Shown here piece after piece: positions 8,384 through 15,807 of a stretch of DNA of 29,822 nt (positions within the stretch are counted from its first letter, which is position 1; each line of letters starts with the position of its first letter). The notes below the pieces were generated by a model. The model searched no databases, had not been told where the DNA came from, and saw only the letters and a program-made list of their open reading frames with translations. The stretch is from a bacterium (GTDB lineage Bacteria; Vulcanimicrobiota; Vulcanimicrobiia; Vulcanimicrobiales; SCRA01). The position numbers and the translations under genes are program-made. The DNA lies in contig SCRI01000048.1 in the NCBI GenBank assembly GCA_004298675.1, positions 1-29,822 on the forward strand, given 5' to 3'.

Positions 8384-9080
8384 AGTGCGAGGGCTTGCCG
8401 CCGGCTACGGCGAGAACGCGGTGCTCTTCGACGTGAGCTTCGATGTGCCGGAGGGATCGCTGACGGTGATCGTGGGCGCGAACGCCGCCGGCAAGACCAC
8501 GACCTGCCGCGCCATCTCCGGCGAGATCGAGACGCGCGGCGGAACGATTCGCTTCGGCGGCGAGCAGATCGAACGCGAGCCCAGCAACCGGCGCGTCGAG
8601 CGCGGATTAGTGCAGATCCCCGAAGGCCGCCGCCTCTTTCCGTTCATGACCGTCGAGGAGAATCTGCTGCTGGGTTCCTATGCCCACCGCGCGCGCGCGG
8701 CGCGGCAGGAGGCACTGGACGAAGTCTTCACGCTGCTGCCGCGCGTGGCGGAACGCCGCCGCCAACTGGCGGGGTCGCTCTCCGGAGGCGAGCAATCGAT
8801 GGTGGCGATCGGCCGCGGGCTGATGGCGCGTCCGCGCCTGCTGGTGATGGACGAGCCGACGCTGGGCCTGGCTCCGATCTTCGTGGAGCGCACGTTCGAG
8901 ATCGTCGCGGAGATCCGCAAGCACGGCGTGACCGTGCTGCTGGTGGAGCAAAACGTCAAACGTGCGCTCTCGCTCTGCGACCGCGCTTACGTGCTGGAGC
9001 ACGGGCAGGTGGTGATGCAGGGCGCGGGCGAGCAACTGTTGGGAGACGAGGGATTGCGGCGTGCCTATCTCGGTATGTGA
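8376..9080 (+). CDS. Liv-type ABC transporter ATPase, LivF family (system 1)
   Basis: This 234-residue ATPase is the partner of the preceding LivG. Walker A is GANAAGKTT (34-42), the signature is LSGGE (135-139) and Walker B LLVMDEP (155-161). The start is placed at GTG 8376, ten bases after AGGAG at 8361-8365 and overlapping the LivG stop by eight bases; the open frame upstream lies inside LivG and is not expected to be used. It ends in RRAYLGM, the usual LivF tail, and its last 20 bases overlap the start of the M20 hydrolase gene, so importer and hydrolase are translated as one coupled unit. Confidence 0.9.
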   Translation: MLEVRGLAAGYGENAVLFDVSFDVPEGSLTVIVGANAAGKTTTCRAISGEIETRGGTIRFGGEQIEREPSNRRVERGLVQIPEGRRLFPFMTVEENLLLGSYAHRARAARQEALDEVFTLLPRVAERRRQLAGSLSGGEQSMVAIGRGLMARPRLLVMDEPTLGLAPIFVERTFEIVAEIRKHGVTVLLVEQNVKRALSLCDRAYVLEHGQVVMQGAGEQLLGDEGLRRAYLGM

Positions 9081-10278
9081 TCGACTTGCGGAGCTAGGGG
9101 AGATCGGACGCGGCGAACGCGGCCTGACGCGTCAGCTCTTCACGGAGCCGGAGCACCGCGCGAGCGCGTTGCTGGCGCGTTGGGGACGCGAGTTAGGCTG
9201 CGAGGTCGTGCAGGACCACATCGGCAATCTCTTCATCCGGCGCGCCGGCCGCACGGACGCTCCCGCGTTGCAGTTTGGATCGCACCTGGACACCGTGCTC
9301 GACGGCGGCGCCTACGACGGCGCCTACGGCGTGGCCGGCGGGCTGACGGTTCTGGCGGAACTCGCCGCCGCCGGCGTGCAGACGCAACGCACGTTTGAGC
9401 TGGCCGCGTGGGCCGGCGAAGAGGGCAGCCGCTTTCCGGTGGGCTGTTTGGGCAGCGCGGTCTTCGCCGGCTGGGAACATCTGGATGAAATGTTGGAGTT
9501 GCACGGCGACGACGGCATGACGCTGGCGCAGGCCCGCAGCGGCCCCTACGGCTTGCTGCCGGACGTTCCGGTGCGCGACGATTTCCCGCGCCCGGCTGCG
9601 TATGCCGAGTTGCACATCGAGCAAGGCCCGGTTCTGGAGCGCCAGAGCATACCGCTGGGCGTCGTGACCGCGATTGCCGGCATGTACCGCTACACCGTGC
9701 ACGTGCACGGCGAAGCGGGGCATGCCGGCACGGTGCCGATGGCGGTGCGCCGTGACGCCTTCTCCGCCGCGGCTGAGTTTGCGCTGGCGCTGGAAACCGC
9801 GGCGCGCGACGTTGGCGACTGTGTGGCGACGATCGGCTGGCTCGCCATCACACCCAATCAAACCAACATCGTGCCCGGTTCGGTGGAGTTCCGCATCGAC
9901 GCGCGCTCCACCGATGCCGCGCGTCTGGTGGAGATAGATCGCCGCATCCACGCGTTGGCAGACGAGATCGCCGCGCGGCGCGGCGTGGAGGTCGACGTGC
10001 AGCGCTTCGAAGAGCGCGCGCCCACGCCGCTGGACGAGCGCTTGAAAGGCACGCTGCGCGAGACGTTGGATCGCGAAGCCTTCGCGCACATCGACCTTCC
10101 TAGCGGCGCCGTGCACGACGCGATGTGCATCGCCTCGCTCTGCCCCGCGGCCATGCTCTTCGTCCCCAGCGTCGCCGGCGCCAGCCACGTGGGCCACGAG
10201 CACACACAGCCCGCCGATCTGGAACGCGGCGTGCAGGCCTTCAAGGCGTGGCTGCTGGCCATCGACCGGGCGCTATGA
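9061..10278 (+). CDS. M20-family Zn-dependent hydrolase (carbamoylase / allantoate amidohydrolase group)
   Basis: This 405-residue cytoplasmic enzyme belongs to the binuclear metal hydrolases that cleave N-carbamoyl-L-amino acids, allantoate, ureidoglycolate or beta-ureidopropionate. Metal-site motifs are in order: SHLDTV (His75), GGAYDGAYG (Asp86), GEEGSRF (Glu120, Glu121), ELHIEQGP (His185) and SHVGHE (His376). GEAGHAGTVPM at 217-227 is the dimerisation-domain motif. Length fits the family. The GTG start lies inside the end of the livF gene; no better in-frame start exists before the conserved N-terminal helix. Position directly behind the ATPases suggests it acts on the imported compound. 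Which of the known activities applies cannot be read by eye. Confidence 0.88.
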   Translation: MPISVCDRLAELGEIGRGERGLTRQLFTEPEHRASALLARWGRELGCEVVQDHIGNLFIRRAGRTDAPALQFGSHLDTVLDGGAYDGAYGVAGGLTVLAELAAAGVQTQRTFELAAWAGEEGSRFPVGCLGSAVFAGWEHLDEMLELHGDDGMTLAQARSGPYGLLPDVPVRDDFPRPAAYAELHIEQGPVLERQSIPLGVVTAIAGMYRYTVHVHGEAGHAGTVPMAVRRDAFSAAAEFALALETAARDVGDCVATIGWLAITPNQTNIVPGSVEFRIDARSTDAARLVEIDRRIHALADEIAARRGVEVDVQRFEERAPTPLDERLKGTLRETLDREAFAHIDLPSGAVHDAMCIASLCPAAMLFVPSVAGASHVGHEHTQPADLERGVQAFKAWLLAIDRAL

Positions 10279-11477
10279 GCGACCCCGTGGCCGCGCTCGA
10301 AGCGGCGCTCACACGCATCGAACAGACCGAGCGCAGCCTGCAGGCCTGGGCCTTCATCGACGCGGACGGCGCGCGTGAGCAGGCGTGCCGCGTCCACGCC
10401 GCTGCGCCGTTGCGCGGACTGATCCTCGGCGTCAAAGACATCTTCGATGTGGCAGGCCAGCCCACGCAATGCGGCATTCCGCAGGCAACATCCACACCGG
10501 CCGCGCAGGATGCGGCAGCGGTGGCGGCACTGCGCGCTGCCGGCGCGGTGGTATTGGGCAAGACGCACACGACTGCTTACGCCTGGCTCGATCCCGCGCC
10601 CACGGCCAATCCCTACGACGCCACGCGCACGCCGGGTGGTTCGAGCGCGGGCTCCGCGGCAGCGGTGGCCGCCGGCCACTGCCAGATCGCGCTGGGCAGT
10701 CAAACCGCCGGCTCCACGCTGCGCCCCGCGTCGTTCTGCGGCGTCGTGGGCTTCAAGCCCACCTTCGGGCGCATCGCCACCGGCGGCATGCATCCGCTGT
10801 CGCACTCGCTGGATCACGTCGGTATCTTCGCGCGGCGCGTGCACGACGCCATCGCCGCGGCGCGCGCGCTGGACGCAACGATCGTGGTGCCGCCGGAGGC
10901 GCCGGCGCTGCGCGTGCTCGTCTCCGATCTCGAGGGCGACGAGGCGTTGGAGCCGTCCTCGCGCGAGGCGCTGGCGCGCGCGGTGGAGGGGCTGCGCGCG
11001 GCGGGGTGCAGGGTGGAGTCTCAAAGGCTGCCCGACGCGGTGACGCGCGGCGGCGAGCTCTTGCAGACCGTGGCCGCGTACGAGAGCGTGCAGCGTAACG
11101 GCGCGCACTGGCACGCGCTGGGCGATGCGCTGCCGCCGCGCCTGGCGGAGCTGCTGGCGGAGGGTGAGTCTACGCCGCGCACACGCTACGAGGATGCGCT
11201 GCTGCTGCGCGAGCAACTGCGCCCGAATATCACGGCGCTCTTCGCGCAAGCGGACCTGCTGCTCGCGCCCTGTGCACCCGGTGAGGCGCCGGAACGCTCG
11301 ACGACGGGCGACGCCCGCTACGTGCGGCCGTGGACCTTCTTTGGATTGCCGGCGATCGCACTGCCGTGTGGCCGCGGCGCGCACGGGCTGCCGGTAGGCG
11401 TACAGCTCATCGCACCGGCGGGCGCGGACGGCGCGCTACTGGCGGCGGCGCTGCGTTTGGAGGCCGCCACAGGGTAA
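10275..11477 (+). CDS. Amidase-signature family hydrolase
   Basis: This 400-residue enzyme carries the Ser-cisSer-Lys triad of the amidase signature family: Lys54 in GVKDIFDVAG, Ser123 in TPGGSSAGSAAA and nucleophile Ser147 in GSQTAGSTLRPASF; the 24-residue Ser-Ser spacing is standard. Members include GatA, AtzF allophanate hydrolase, indoleacetamide hydrolase and general amidases. It is shorter than most (about 450-500 residues) and has no GatB or GatC nearby, which argues against a tRNA amidotransferase. The ATG overlaps the stop of the M20 hydrolase gene by four bases; the frame is open further upstream but only inside that gene. The two hydrolases probably act consecutively or on related amide bonds. 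Confidence 0.88.
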   Translation: MSDPVAALEAALTRIEQTERSLQAWAFIDADGAREQACRVHAAAPLRGLILGVKDIFDVAGQPTQCGIPQATSTPAAQDAAAVAALRAAGAVVLGKTHTTAYAWLDPAPTANPYDATRTPGGSSAGSAAAVAAGHCQIALGSQTAGSTLRPASFCGVVGFKPTFGRIATGGMHPLSHSLDHVGIFARRVHDAIAAARALDATIVVPPEAPALRVLVSDLEGDEALEPSSREALARAVEGLRAAGCRVESQRLPDAVTRGGELLQTVAAYESVQRNGAHWHALGDALPPRLAELLAEGESTPRTRYEDALLLREQLRPNITALFAQADLLLAPCAPGEAPERSTTGDARYVRPWTFFGLPAIALPCGRGAHGLPVGVQLIAPAGADGALLAAALRLEAATG

Positions 11478-11478
11478 C

Positions 11479-11494
11479 TCCCTCGCTCGAGGGA
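11479..11494 (+). promoter_or_regulatory. Hairpin overlapping the aminotransferase ribosome binding site
   Basis: TCCCTCG and CGAGGGA form a perfect inverted repeat separated by two bases, in the 28-base gap between the amidase stop and the aminotransferase ATG. The second arm carries GAGGGA, the only Shine-Dalgarno-like sequence for ATG 11506 (11 bases away), so the stem could hide it and lower or couple expression of the last gene. Confidence 0.45.
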
Positions 11495-11505
11495 AATTCC
11501 ACCGC

Positions 11506-12735
11506 ATGGAAACCGCCACCCTGGGCCACGTCAACCGCTTCGCGACGCGCACGCAACGGTTGCGCGCCAGTACGATCCGCGAGATCCTGAAGGTCACCCA
11601 GCAGCCCGACATCATCTCCTTCGCCGGCGGGCTCCCCGCGCCGGAGCTGTTCCCGCGCGCGGAGTTGACGCAGGCCGCTACGCGCGTCCTGGCCGACCCG
11701 GTCGAGGGCCCCAACAGCCTGCAGTACTCGGTGACCGAGGGGCATCCGCCGCTGCGGGCATGGGTAGCCAAGCGCCTGCATGAAGTATGGGGCGCCGAAG
11801 TCTCGCCGGACGATGTGCTGGTGACGGGCGGCTCGCAGCAGGGGTTGGACCTGGTCGCCAAGGTCTTCCTGGATCCCGGCGACACGGTGGTGCTGGAGAA
11901 CCCCAGCTACCTTGGCGCCATCCAAGCGCTGGACGCCTACCAGGCCGAGTACCTCACCGTGGAGACCGACGCCGCGGGCATGGTGCCGGAGGCGCTAGAG
12001 CGAGCGCTGCGCACGGCCGCGGCCCCGCCGAAGCTGGTATACCTGGTGCCGAACTTCGGCAATCCCACCGGCGTGACGCTGGCGCAGGAGCGCCGCGAGG
12101 CGATCGTGCGTATCTGCGAGCGCTACGACGTGCCCCTGGTCGAGGACGATCCCTACGGCGAGCTGCGCTATGAAGGCAATCACCTCACGCCGTTGATCGC
12201 GTACCCCACCACGGGCACGATCATCTACTTGGGGACGAACTCGAAGATCTGCGCACCGGGGCTGCGCGTGGCCTGGATGGTGTGCCGCGACGCATCGGTG
12301 CGCGAGCGTATCGTGCCAGCAAAGCAGGCCGCCGACCTGCACACGAACACGTTCTGTCAGTACCTCTTCTTCGAATACGCGCGCGACGGCGCCGCATTCA
12401 CCGCGCACGTGGAGCAGATCAAGGCTTGTTATCGTGAGCGGCGCGATGCCATGCGCGAGGCGTTACGCGCGTTCATGCCTGCAGACGTGCGCTTCAACGA
12501 GCCCAACGGCGGGCTCTTTTTCTGGGCGACGGTGGAGCGAGCCGGCTTCGACACCGAGACGCTGCTGCACGAGGTAGCGGAGAAGCAGCGCGTGGCCTTC
12601 GTACCCGGACACGCGTTCTTTCCCCAACGCAACGTGACCAACGCGATGCGTCTGAACTTCTCCAACATGCCGCCCGCCCGCATCCGCGAGGGCATCCAGC
12701 GGCTAGCTGCGGGGCTTTGCGCAAAGATTCCGTAA
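11506..12735 (+). CDS. PLP-dependent class I/II aminotransferase, 2-aminoadipate (LysN/ARO8)-like
   Basis: This 409-residue cytoplasmic enzyme is a fold-type I aminotransferase. Characteristic segments are SFAGGLPAPELFP (38-50), YSVTEGHPPLRAW (74-86), NFGNPTG with Asn186, VEDDPYGELR with Asp215 and Tyr217, and the Schiff-base lysine Lys248 in GTNSKICAPGLRVAW. The group contains 2-aminoadipate, aromatic and broad-range amino-acid aminotransferases as well as the catalytic domains of MocR regulators; no DNA-binding domain is fused here. It follows the amidase by 28 bases and is probably the last gene of operon 1, where it would deaminate the amino acid freed by the hydrolases. Substrate preference is not readable. 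Confidence 0.88.
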   Translation: METATLGHVNRFATRTQRLRASTIREILKVTQQPDIISFAGGLPAPELFPRAELTQAATRVLADPVEGPNSLQYSVTEGHPPLRAWVAKRLHEVWGAEVSPDDVLVTGGSQQGLDLVAKVFLDPGDTVVLENPSYLGAIQALDAYQAEYLTVETDAAGMVPEALERALRTAAAPPKLVYLVPNFGNPTGVTLAQERREAIVRICERYDVPLVEDDPYGELRYEGNHLTPLIAYPTTGTIIYLGTNSKICAPGLRVAWMVCRDASVRERIVPAKQAADLHTNTFCQYLFFEYARDGAAFTAHVEQIKACYRERRDAMREALRAFMPADVRFNEPNGGLFFWATVERAGFDTETLLHEVAEKQRVAFVPGHAFFPQRNVTNAMRLNFSNMPPARIREGIQRLAAGLCAKIP

Positions 12736-12771
12736 AGACGCCTGGGCGGCCAACGCTCCCTGCACGGGATT

Positions 12772-12780
12772 TGCTATGAT
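12772..12780 (+). promoter_or_regulatory. Extended -10 promoter candidate for the regulator island
   Basis: TGCTATGAT, a TGn-extended -10 element, lies 35 bases upstream of the GTG of the first regulator, in the 80-base gap after the aminotransferase. No clear -35 box is seen, which is common for extended -10 promoters. Confidence 0.4.
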
Positions 12781-12815
12781 ACCGGAAGCATAATTTCTTT
12801 GATCAAGGGTCGCTC

Positions 12816-13547
12816 GTGCAACTTCCTTTCGGCACCCCCGATAAGCAGCTGGGCGATCGCGGCAGACTTTCCGCGGGCGATTCCACCGACATCGTCGTTC
12901 TTTCTGATTCTCCGGTCTATGTTTCGGCGCTCGAGGAGATCATCAGGTACACCTCTACGCTGCGCGTCCGCGCGCATACAACCGCGCTCGACGAAGCGCT
13001 GCGGACGCTCGAAGCACAGGCCAACACCACGGTGCTCGTGGCGACGTTCCTCGCGTCGTACCGATGTCTCGTCTCACAAGCGACGGCAACGATCCGTACA
13101 CTGCGTGGCCGCTTCCCAAGGCTCCCAATTCTAGCGATCGTTCCTTATCTGACGCTTGCGGACACTCAGGCATTCCTGCACGCCGGAGCCTCCGGGCTCT
13201 GTTTCCCAAGCATCGAATCGCTCCCAATGCTTGAAGGAATCAAGTCGGTTGCCAGCGGCCGCGAGTGGCTCGGGCCGGAGTTGGAGCAACTCCTGGGACT
13301 CCGCGGGCGGAGTAGGCGCAAGCGTGTCAAGCTCACGCTGCGGCAGGTCGAGGTTCTCGACATGATTTACAACGGTCTGGACAACCAGACTATTGCAGTG
13401 CGGCTGTGTTGTACAAGCTCCAACGTGAAGGCGCATCTTCACGCGATCTACCGCAAGCTGGGCGTTACGAGCCGGGCTCAGGCAGCGGCCATCGCCGCAC
13501 GCTGGCGCTCCGCCTCAGACGCAAACACTAGCCATTCGGCTGATTGA
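12816..13547 (+). CDS. NarL/LuxR-type regulator with degenerate receiver domain
   Basis: This 243-residue protein has a receiver-like N-terminal part starting at DIVVLSDSPVYVSALE (25-40) and a C-terminal LuxR-type helix-turn-helix (about 172-228) with LTLRQVEVLDMI and NVKAHLHAIYRKLGVTSRAQA. By alignment with the second regulator at 14087, the residue at the phosphoacceptor position is Phe78, so phosphorylation-dependent control is unlikely. The GTG start follows AAGGG at 12805-12809 with a six-base gap. No histidine kinase is adjacent. It could respond to a ligand, a partner protein or act constitutively. Its targets may be the neighbouring catabolic operons, but nothing shows this directly. 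Confidence 0.75.
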   Translation: MQLPFGTPDKQLGDRGRLSAGDSTDIVVLSDSPVYVSALEEIIRYTSTLRVRAHTTALDEALRTLEAQANTTVLVATFLASYRCLVSQATATIRTLRGRFPRLPILAIVPYLTLADTQAFLHAGASGLCFPSIESLPMLEGIKSVASGREWLGPELEQLLGLRGRSRRKRVKLTLRQVEVLDMIYNGLDNQTIAVRLCCTSSNVKAHLHAIYRKLGVTSRAQAAAIAARWRSASDANTSHSAD

Positions 13548-13640
13548 ACTTGCCGGCCATCTCAACTAAACTAGCACGTGGTGAGCGCCCCCATCGCTAC
13601 GCCGTAGATCATCAGTGAACCATGTCGGGGTGTGTAATTC

Positions 13641-14069
13641 GTGGCAGCTGTTTGGCTTAGTTCCCTTACCGCGCATGTGCGCGAGCAAATGGGCTACGCA
13701 AGCCGGCTCTCAGCGCGGCTCGAAACCGGAGCCTCCTCACCGCAGGCCGCTTTTACCGGAATCGTCGACTGCATGGCCCGCTCAGTGACGCACTTGGCGA
13801 ACGCTATCGACGCCATTACCGTAGAAGAACAGAATACCGCGCTGCTCCCGGCAGGCAAGATAGGCGAGCCGTGCTGTCCAGCATGCCACCGGCCACTGGC
13901 TCTCGCCACGAAGCGCGTGAGCGCCGTGGGAACGAGCTACGATATCGATGCCGCGTACTGCAGACTCTGCGGCAATACGATCTCAGTTTTCTGGCATACA
14001 TCGGTTCTCGTCCGCTTCGCGCAGTACGTCGTCGCCCAACTCATCGGCAAAGGATCGCGCGCTTCCTGA
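13641..14069 (+). CDS. Uncharacterised four-cysteine (zinc-ribbon-like) protein
   Basis: I do not recognise this 142-residue protein. Its N-terminal 70 residues are probably helical, without signal peptide or membrane helix. The C-terminal half has a CPAC pair (Cys79, Cys82; Cys78 precedes) and a CRLC pair (Cys107, Cys110) 24 residues apart, a spacing suited to a zinc ribbon. It lies between two related LuxR-type regulators, 93 bases after the first, and its end runs into the leader of the second. The GTG start has only a weak ribosome binding site. A role as partner or modulator of the regulators is a guess from position. Confidence 0.6.
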   Translation: MAAVWLSSLTAHVREQMGYASRLSARLETGASSPQAAFTGIVDCMARSVTHLANAIDAITVEEQNTALLPAGKIGEPCCPACHRPLALATKRVSAVGTSYDIDAAYCRLCGNTISVFWHTSVLVRFAQYVVAQLIGKGSRAS

Positions 14070-14086
14070 AGGCGGCAAACGCAACC

Positions 14087-14767
14087 GTGGTCGACATCGT
14101 GGTGTATTCGGACTCACCGCTCGTCTGCGTGGGACTGGAACACGCGCTCCACCCATATGGTACGTTCCGGTTCTTGGGCTGCTCTGGAAACTGCAGAGCC
14201 AATAGCTTGCAGGTGTGCGCCGATCTCGCGCGTGCCACGCACCCGGTACTGCTGGCCGCCGATCTCAACGGTTCGCGCCTCTACGACGGCGATTTCTGCG
14301 CGGGGCTCAACCTGCTGCGCACGGCAAATCCCGCCGCACCCGTGCTGTTGATCGCCGTCGGCCTTCGGGCCGCCGAGGTACTCAAATCGTTCGGCGATGG
14401 GATTCGCGGCGTCTGTGGCGCTGGCGTTGCTCCAGCCGACCTCGCTGACGGTATTCGCGCGATTATGACGGGAAGGCACTGGCTCGATCCAACGCTCGTG
14501 CACGCTCTATGCGGCTCGGACGGCGACTGCGCCGACGACGAGCCGAAGAGTGCGCTGGCTGCGACGTTGACTCCGCGCCAACGGCAGGTTCTCTCGCTAC
14601 TTGGGGCGGGGCTACGCAACAGCGAGATCGCGCAACATCTCGGATGTTCGGCCGCAACGGTGAAGGCGCATATCGCCGAGATATTCCGCAGACTCGACGT
14701 CACGAATCGAACACAAGCGATTCACCGCTTCCTCGAGAACGTGCCGGCGCAGTCTGCAAGGACGTAA
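14087..14767 (+). CDS. NarL/LuxR-type response regulator
   Basis: This 226-residue regulator has a receiver-like domain that begins VDIVVYSDSPLVCVGLEHA, closely resembling the first regulator, and keeps an aspartate at the likely phosphoacceptor position (Asp59 in LLAADLNGS). The conserved receiver lysine region reads GVCGAGVAPADL, so the usual lysine is not apparent. The LuxR helix-turn-helix spans about 161-215 (LTPRQRQVLSLLGAGL, TVKAHIAEIFRRLDV). The frame is open upstream to 13871, inside the preceding gene, but homology with the first regulator begins only here and GAAGGCGG lies 11 bases before GTG 14087. It follows the four-cysteine gene by 17 bases and is probably cotranscribed with it. 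Confidence 0.72.
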   Translation: MVDIVVYSDSPLVCVGLEHALHPYGTFRFLGCSGNCRANSLQVCADLARATHPVLLAADLNGSRLYDGDFCAGLNLLRTANPAAPVLLIAVGLRAAEVLKSFGDGIRGVCGAGVAPADLADGIRAIMTGRHWLDPTLVHALCGSDGDCADDEPKSALAATLTPRQRQVLSLLGAGLRNSEIAQHLGCSAATVKAHIAEIFRRLDVTNRTQAIHRFLENVPAQSART

Positions 14768-14769
14768 CG

Positions 14770-14964
14770 ATGATCGATCATGCCGTAGCCCCGGCCCCGC
14801 GTGCCTGGATGCTGGTACAAATCCCTGACGCCGCGAACGTGTCGATATGCGATTTCCTTGGGTCGCCGGAGATCGAGTTCGAGTTGGGCGACTTTCGATT
14901 CGCGCTAGCCCTGGGAAAGGAGACTCTAGCGAAGCTCGCGGTTACTCTTGCGAACTGTTCCTAA
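14770..14964 (+). CDS. Small uncharacterised protein (64 aa)
   Basis: This short frame begins two bases after the stop of the second regulator and has a good ribosome binding site, AAGGA at 14758-14762, seven bases before the ATG. It encodes 64 residues, mildly acidic, without a membrane helix or cysteine motif (a single Cys near residue 27 and one at the end). I do not recognise it. The coupling to the regulator and the well-placed Shine-Dalgarno favour a real gene. It could be a small partner of the regulator. Confidence 0.55.
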   Translation: MIDHAVAPAPRAWMLVQIPDAANVSICDFLGSPEIEFELGDFRFALALGKETLAKLAVTLANCS

Positions 14965-15037
14965 TGTCGAGACGAGCCTTCACAAACGACATGTCGTCCT
15001 CTAAGAACGCGGCGCGCGCCAAGGGGCGGGGCTGGAC

Positions 15038-15078
15038 GAGGGCGACCCTCCTGCCGGCTACAGAACCCGGAAGCCGGC
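15038..15078. other. Two adjacent hairpins between convergent genes
   Basis: GAGGG-CGA-CCCTC at 15038-15050 and GCCGGCT/AGCCGGC arms at 15053-15059 and 15072-15078 lie where the regulator island and the minus-strand toxin gene converge. No T-run follows on either strand, so neither is a classical intrinsic terminator. The rest of 14965-15057 shows nothing. Confidence 0.3.
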
Positions 15079-15453
15079 AAGACGCTTCGCGGCGCGCCGG
15101 TCAAAGGTCGCGGTCTCCTCACATCCGGCGGCTTCGTTCGTTATGCTGAGGAGTGCATCGGCGAAGTCAGCGCCCTCGCGGTAGGCACTCAGTGACAGCG
15201 CTACCTCGGAGGTATCCTCCACGGTGAGCTCCTGTGTGCGAAGAAGTCCATCGATTGCCGCCGCTATCTGCTGCCGCGTGTAACCGTAGGTGCTTTCTAG
15301 CACCCATACGAGCTCGACGATGACGATGCGGTTGACGAAACCGGGTGATGCGGCGCTGCAGTTGGAGGCGATAAACGCTCGCGCCCGCTGCTGCTGCGCC
15401 GGATCATCACCCGTGAGTAACCGGACCAGGACGTTAGTATCAAGACCTTTCAC
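15058..15453 (-). CDS. vapC: VapC-type PIN-domain toxin (module 1)
   Basis: This 131-residue PIN-domain protein is a probable RNA endonuclease toxin. The acidic metal-binding set is visible: Asp5 in GLDTNVLVR, Glu47 in IVELVWVL, Asp96 and Asp99 in GADFADALL, and Asp118 in TFDRR. Its start overlaps the stop of the AbrB-like antitoxin gene by four bases (ATGA on the minus strand), the normal arrangement for vapBC. Family members cleave tRNA or rRNA; the target here is unknown. The protein has full length and no visible inactivating change. Confidence 0.88.
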   Translation of the reverse strand: MKGLDTNVLVRLLTGDDPAQQQRARAFIASNCSAASPGFVNRIVIVELVWVLESTYGYTRQQIAAAIDGLLRTQELTVEDTSEVALSLSAYREGADFADALLSITNEAAGCEETATFDRRAAKRLAGFRVL

Positions 15454-15689
15454 GTGGAACGCGACGCCGCTCTACGACGAATCACGCGATCCATCTCGTC
15501 CAAAGAATGCCGCTTCTTGGCGCGCGGCAGGATCGACGTAAGGTCATCCGTATGCAAGGAGGCGGGAACCAGCACGATGCGCCCCTCCTGAACAAACACG
15601 TTCAGCTTGTCGCCGGGCTTCAGGTTCAAGCGCTCGCGGACGTCCTTCGGCAGCGTCATCTGGCCCTTAGAAGTTAGCGTGGAGGTCAT
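15450..15689 (-). CDS. vapB: AbrB/MazE-type antitoxin (module 1)
   Basis: This 79-residue protein has an AbrB/SpoVT swapped-hairpin DNA-binding domain (residues 1-42: TSKGQMTLPKDVRERL, then LKPGDKLNVFV) and a C-terminal tail of about 35 residues that would wrap the PIN toxin. In this family the antitoxin neutralises the toxin and represses its own promoter. The start has AAGGA four to five bases upstream. A promoter and palindrome directly upstream agree with autoregulation. Confidence 0.88.
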   Translation of the reverse strand: MTSTLTSKGQMTLPKDVRERLNLKPGDKLNVFVQEGRIVLVPASLHTDDLTSILPRAKKRHSLDEMDRVIRRRAASRST

Positions 15690-15712
15690 TTTCCTTACCT
15701 ATTTCTCCTATT

Positions 15713-15730
15713 CCTTACTCTATCGTAAGG
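15713..15730. promoter_or_regulatory. Probable antitoxin operator, module 1
   Basis: CCTTAC and GTAAGG form a perfect inverted repeat with a six-base spacer and cover the -10 box. A further CCTTACC half-site lies at 15693-15699, over the ribosome binding site. This is the expected place for AbrB-type autorepression. The rest of the gap up to 15807 shows nothing. Confidence 0.6.
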
Positions 15731-15745
15731 GATTCGAGGAGTCAA
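15717..15745 (-). promoter_or_regulatory. Sigma70-type promoter of toxin-antitoxin module 1
   Basis: On the minus strand TTGACT (15740-15745) is followed after 17 bases by TAGAGT (15717-15722). Transcription would begin near 15710, about 20 bases before the antitoxin ATG. Confidence 0.65.
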
Positions 15746-15807
15746 GCAGACTGTGCTGGCGTTGCAACCAAGCGGCCAACGATTACCATCGAAGTGGCCG
15801 GTGACAG

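Noticed and set aside
9858-11384. 508-codon minus-strand open frame
   Set aside because: Antisense to the M20 hydrolase and amidase genes, very rich in Arg, Gln and Ala and without any domain; a shadow of GC-rich codons.
10275-11477. GatA subunit of the tRNA-dependent amidotransferase
   Set aside because: The triad fits, but there are no gatB or gatC genes nearby, the protein is short, and the operon is catabolic.
15038-15078. Intrinsic terminator between the regulator island and the toxin gene
   Set aside because: Two hairpins are present but neither is followed by a T-run on either strand.
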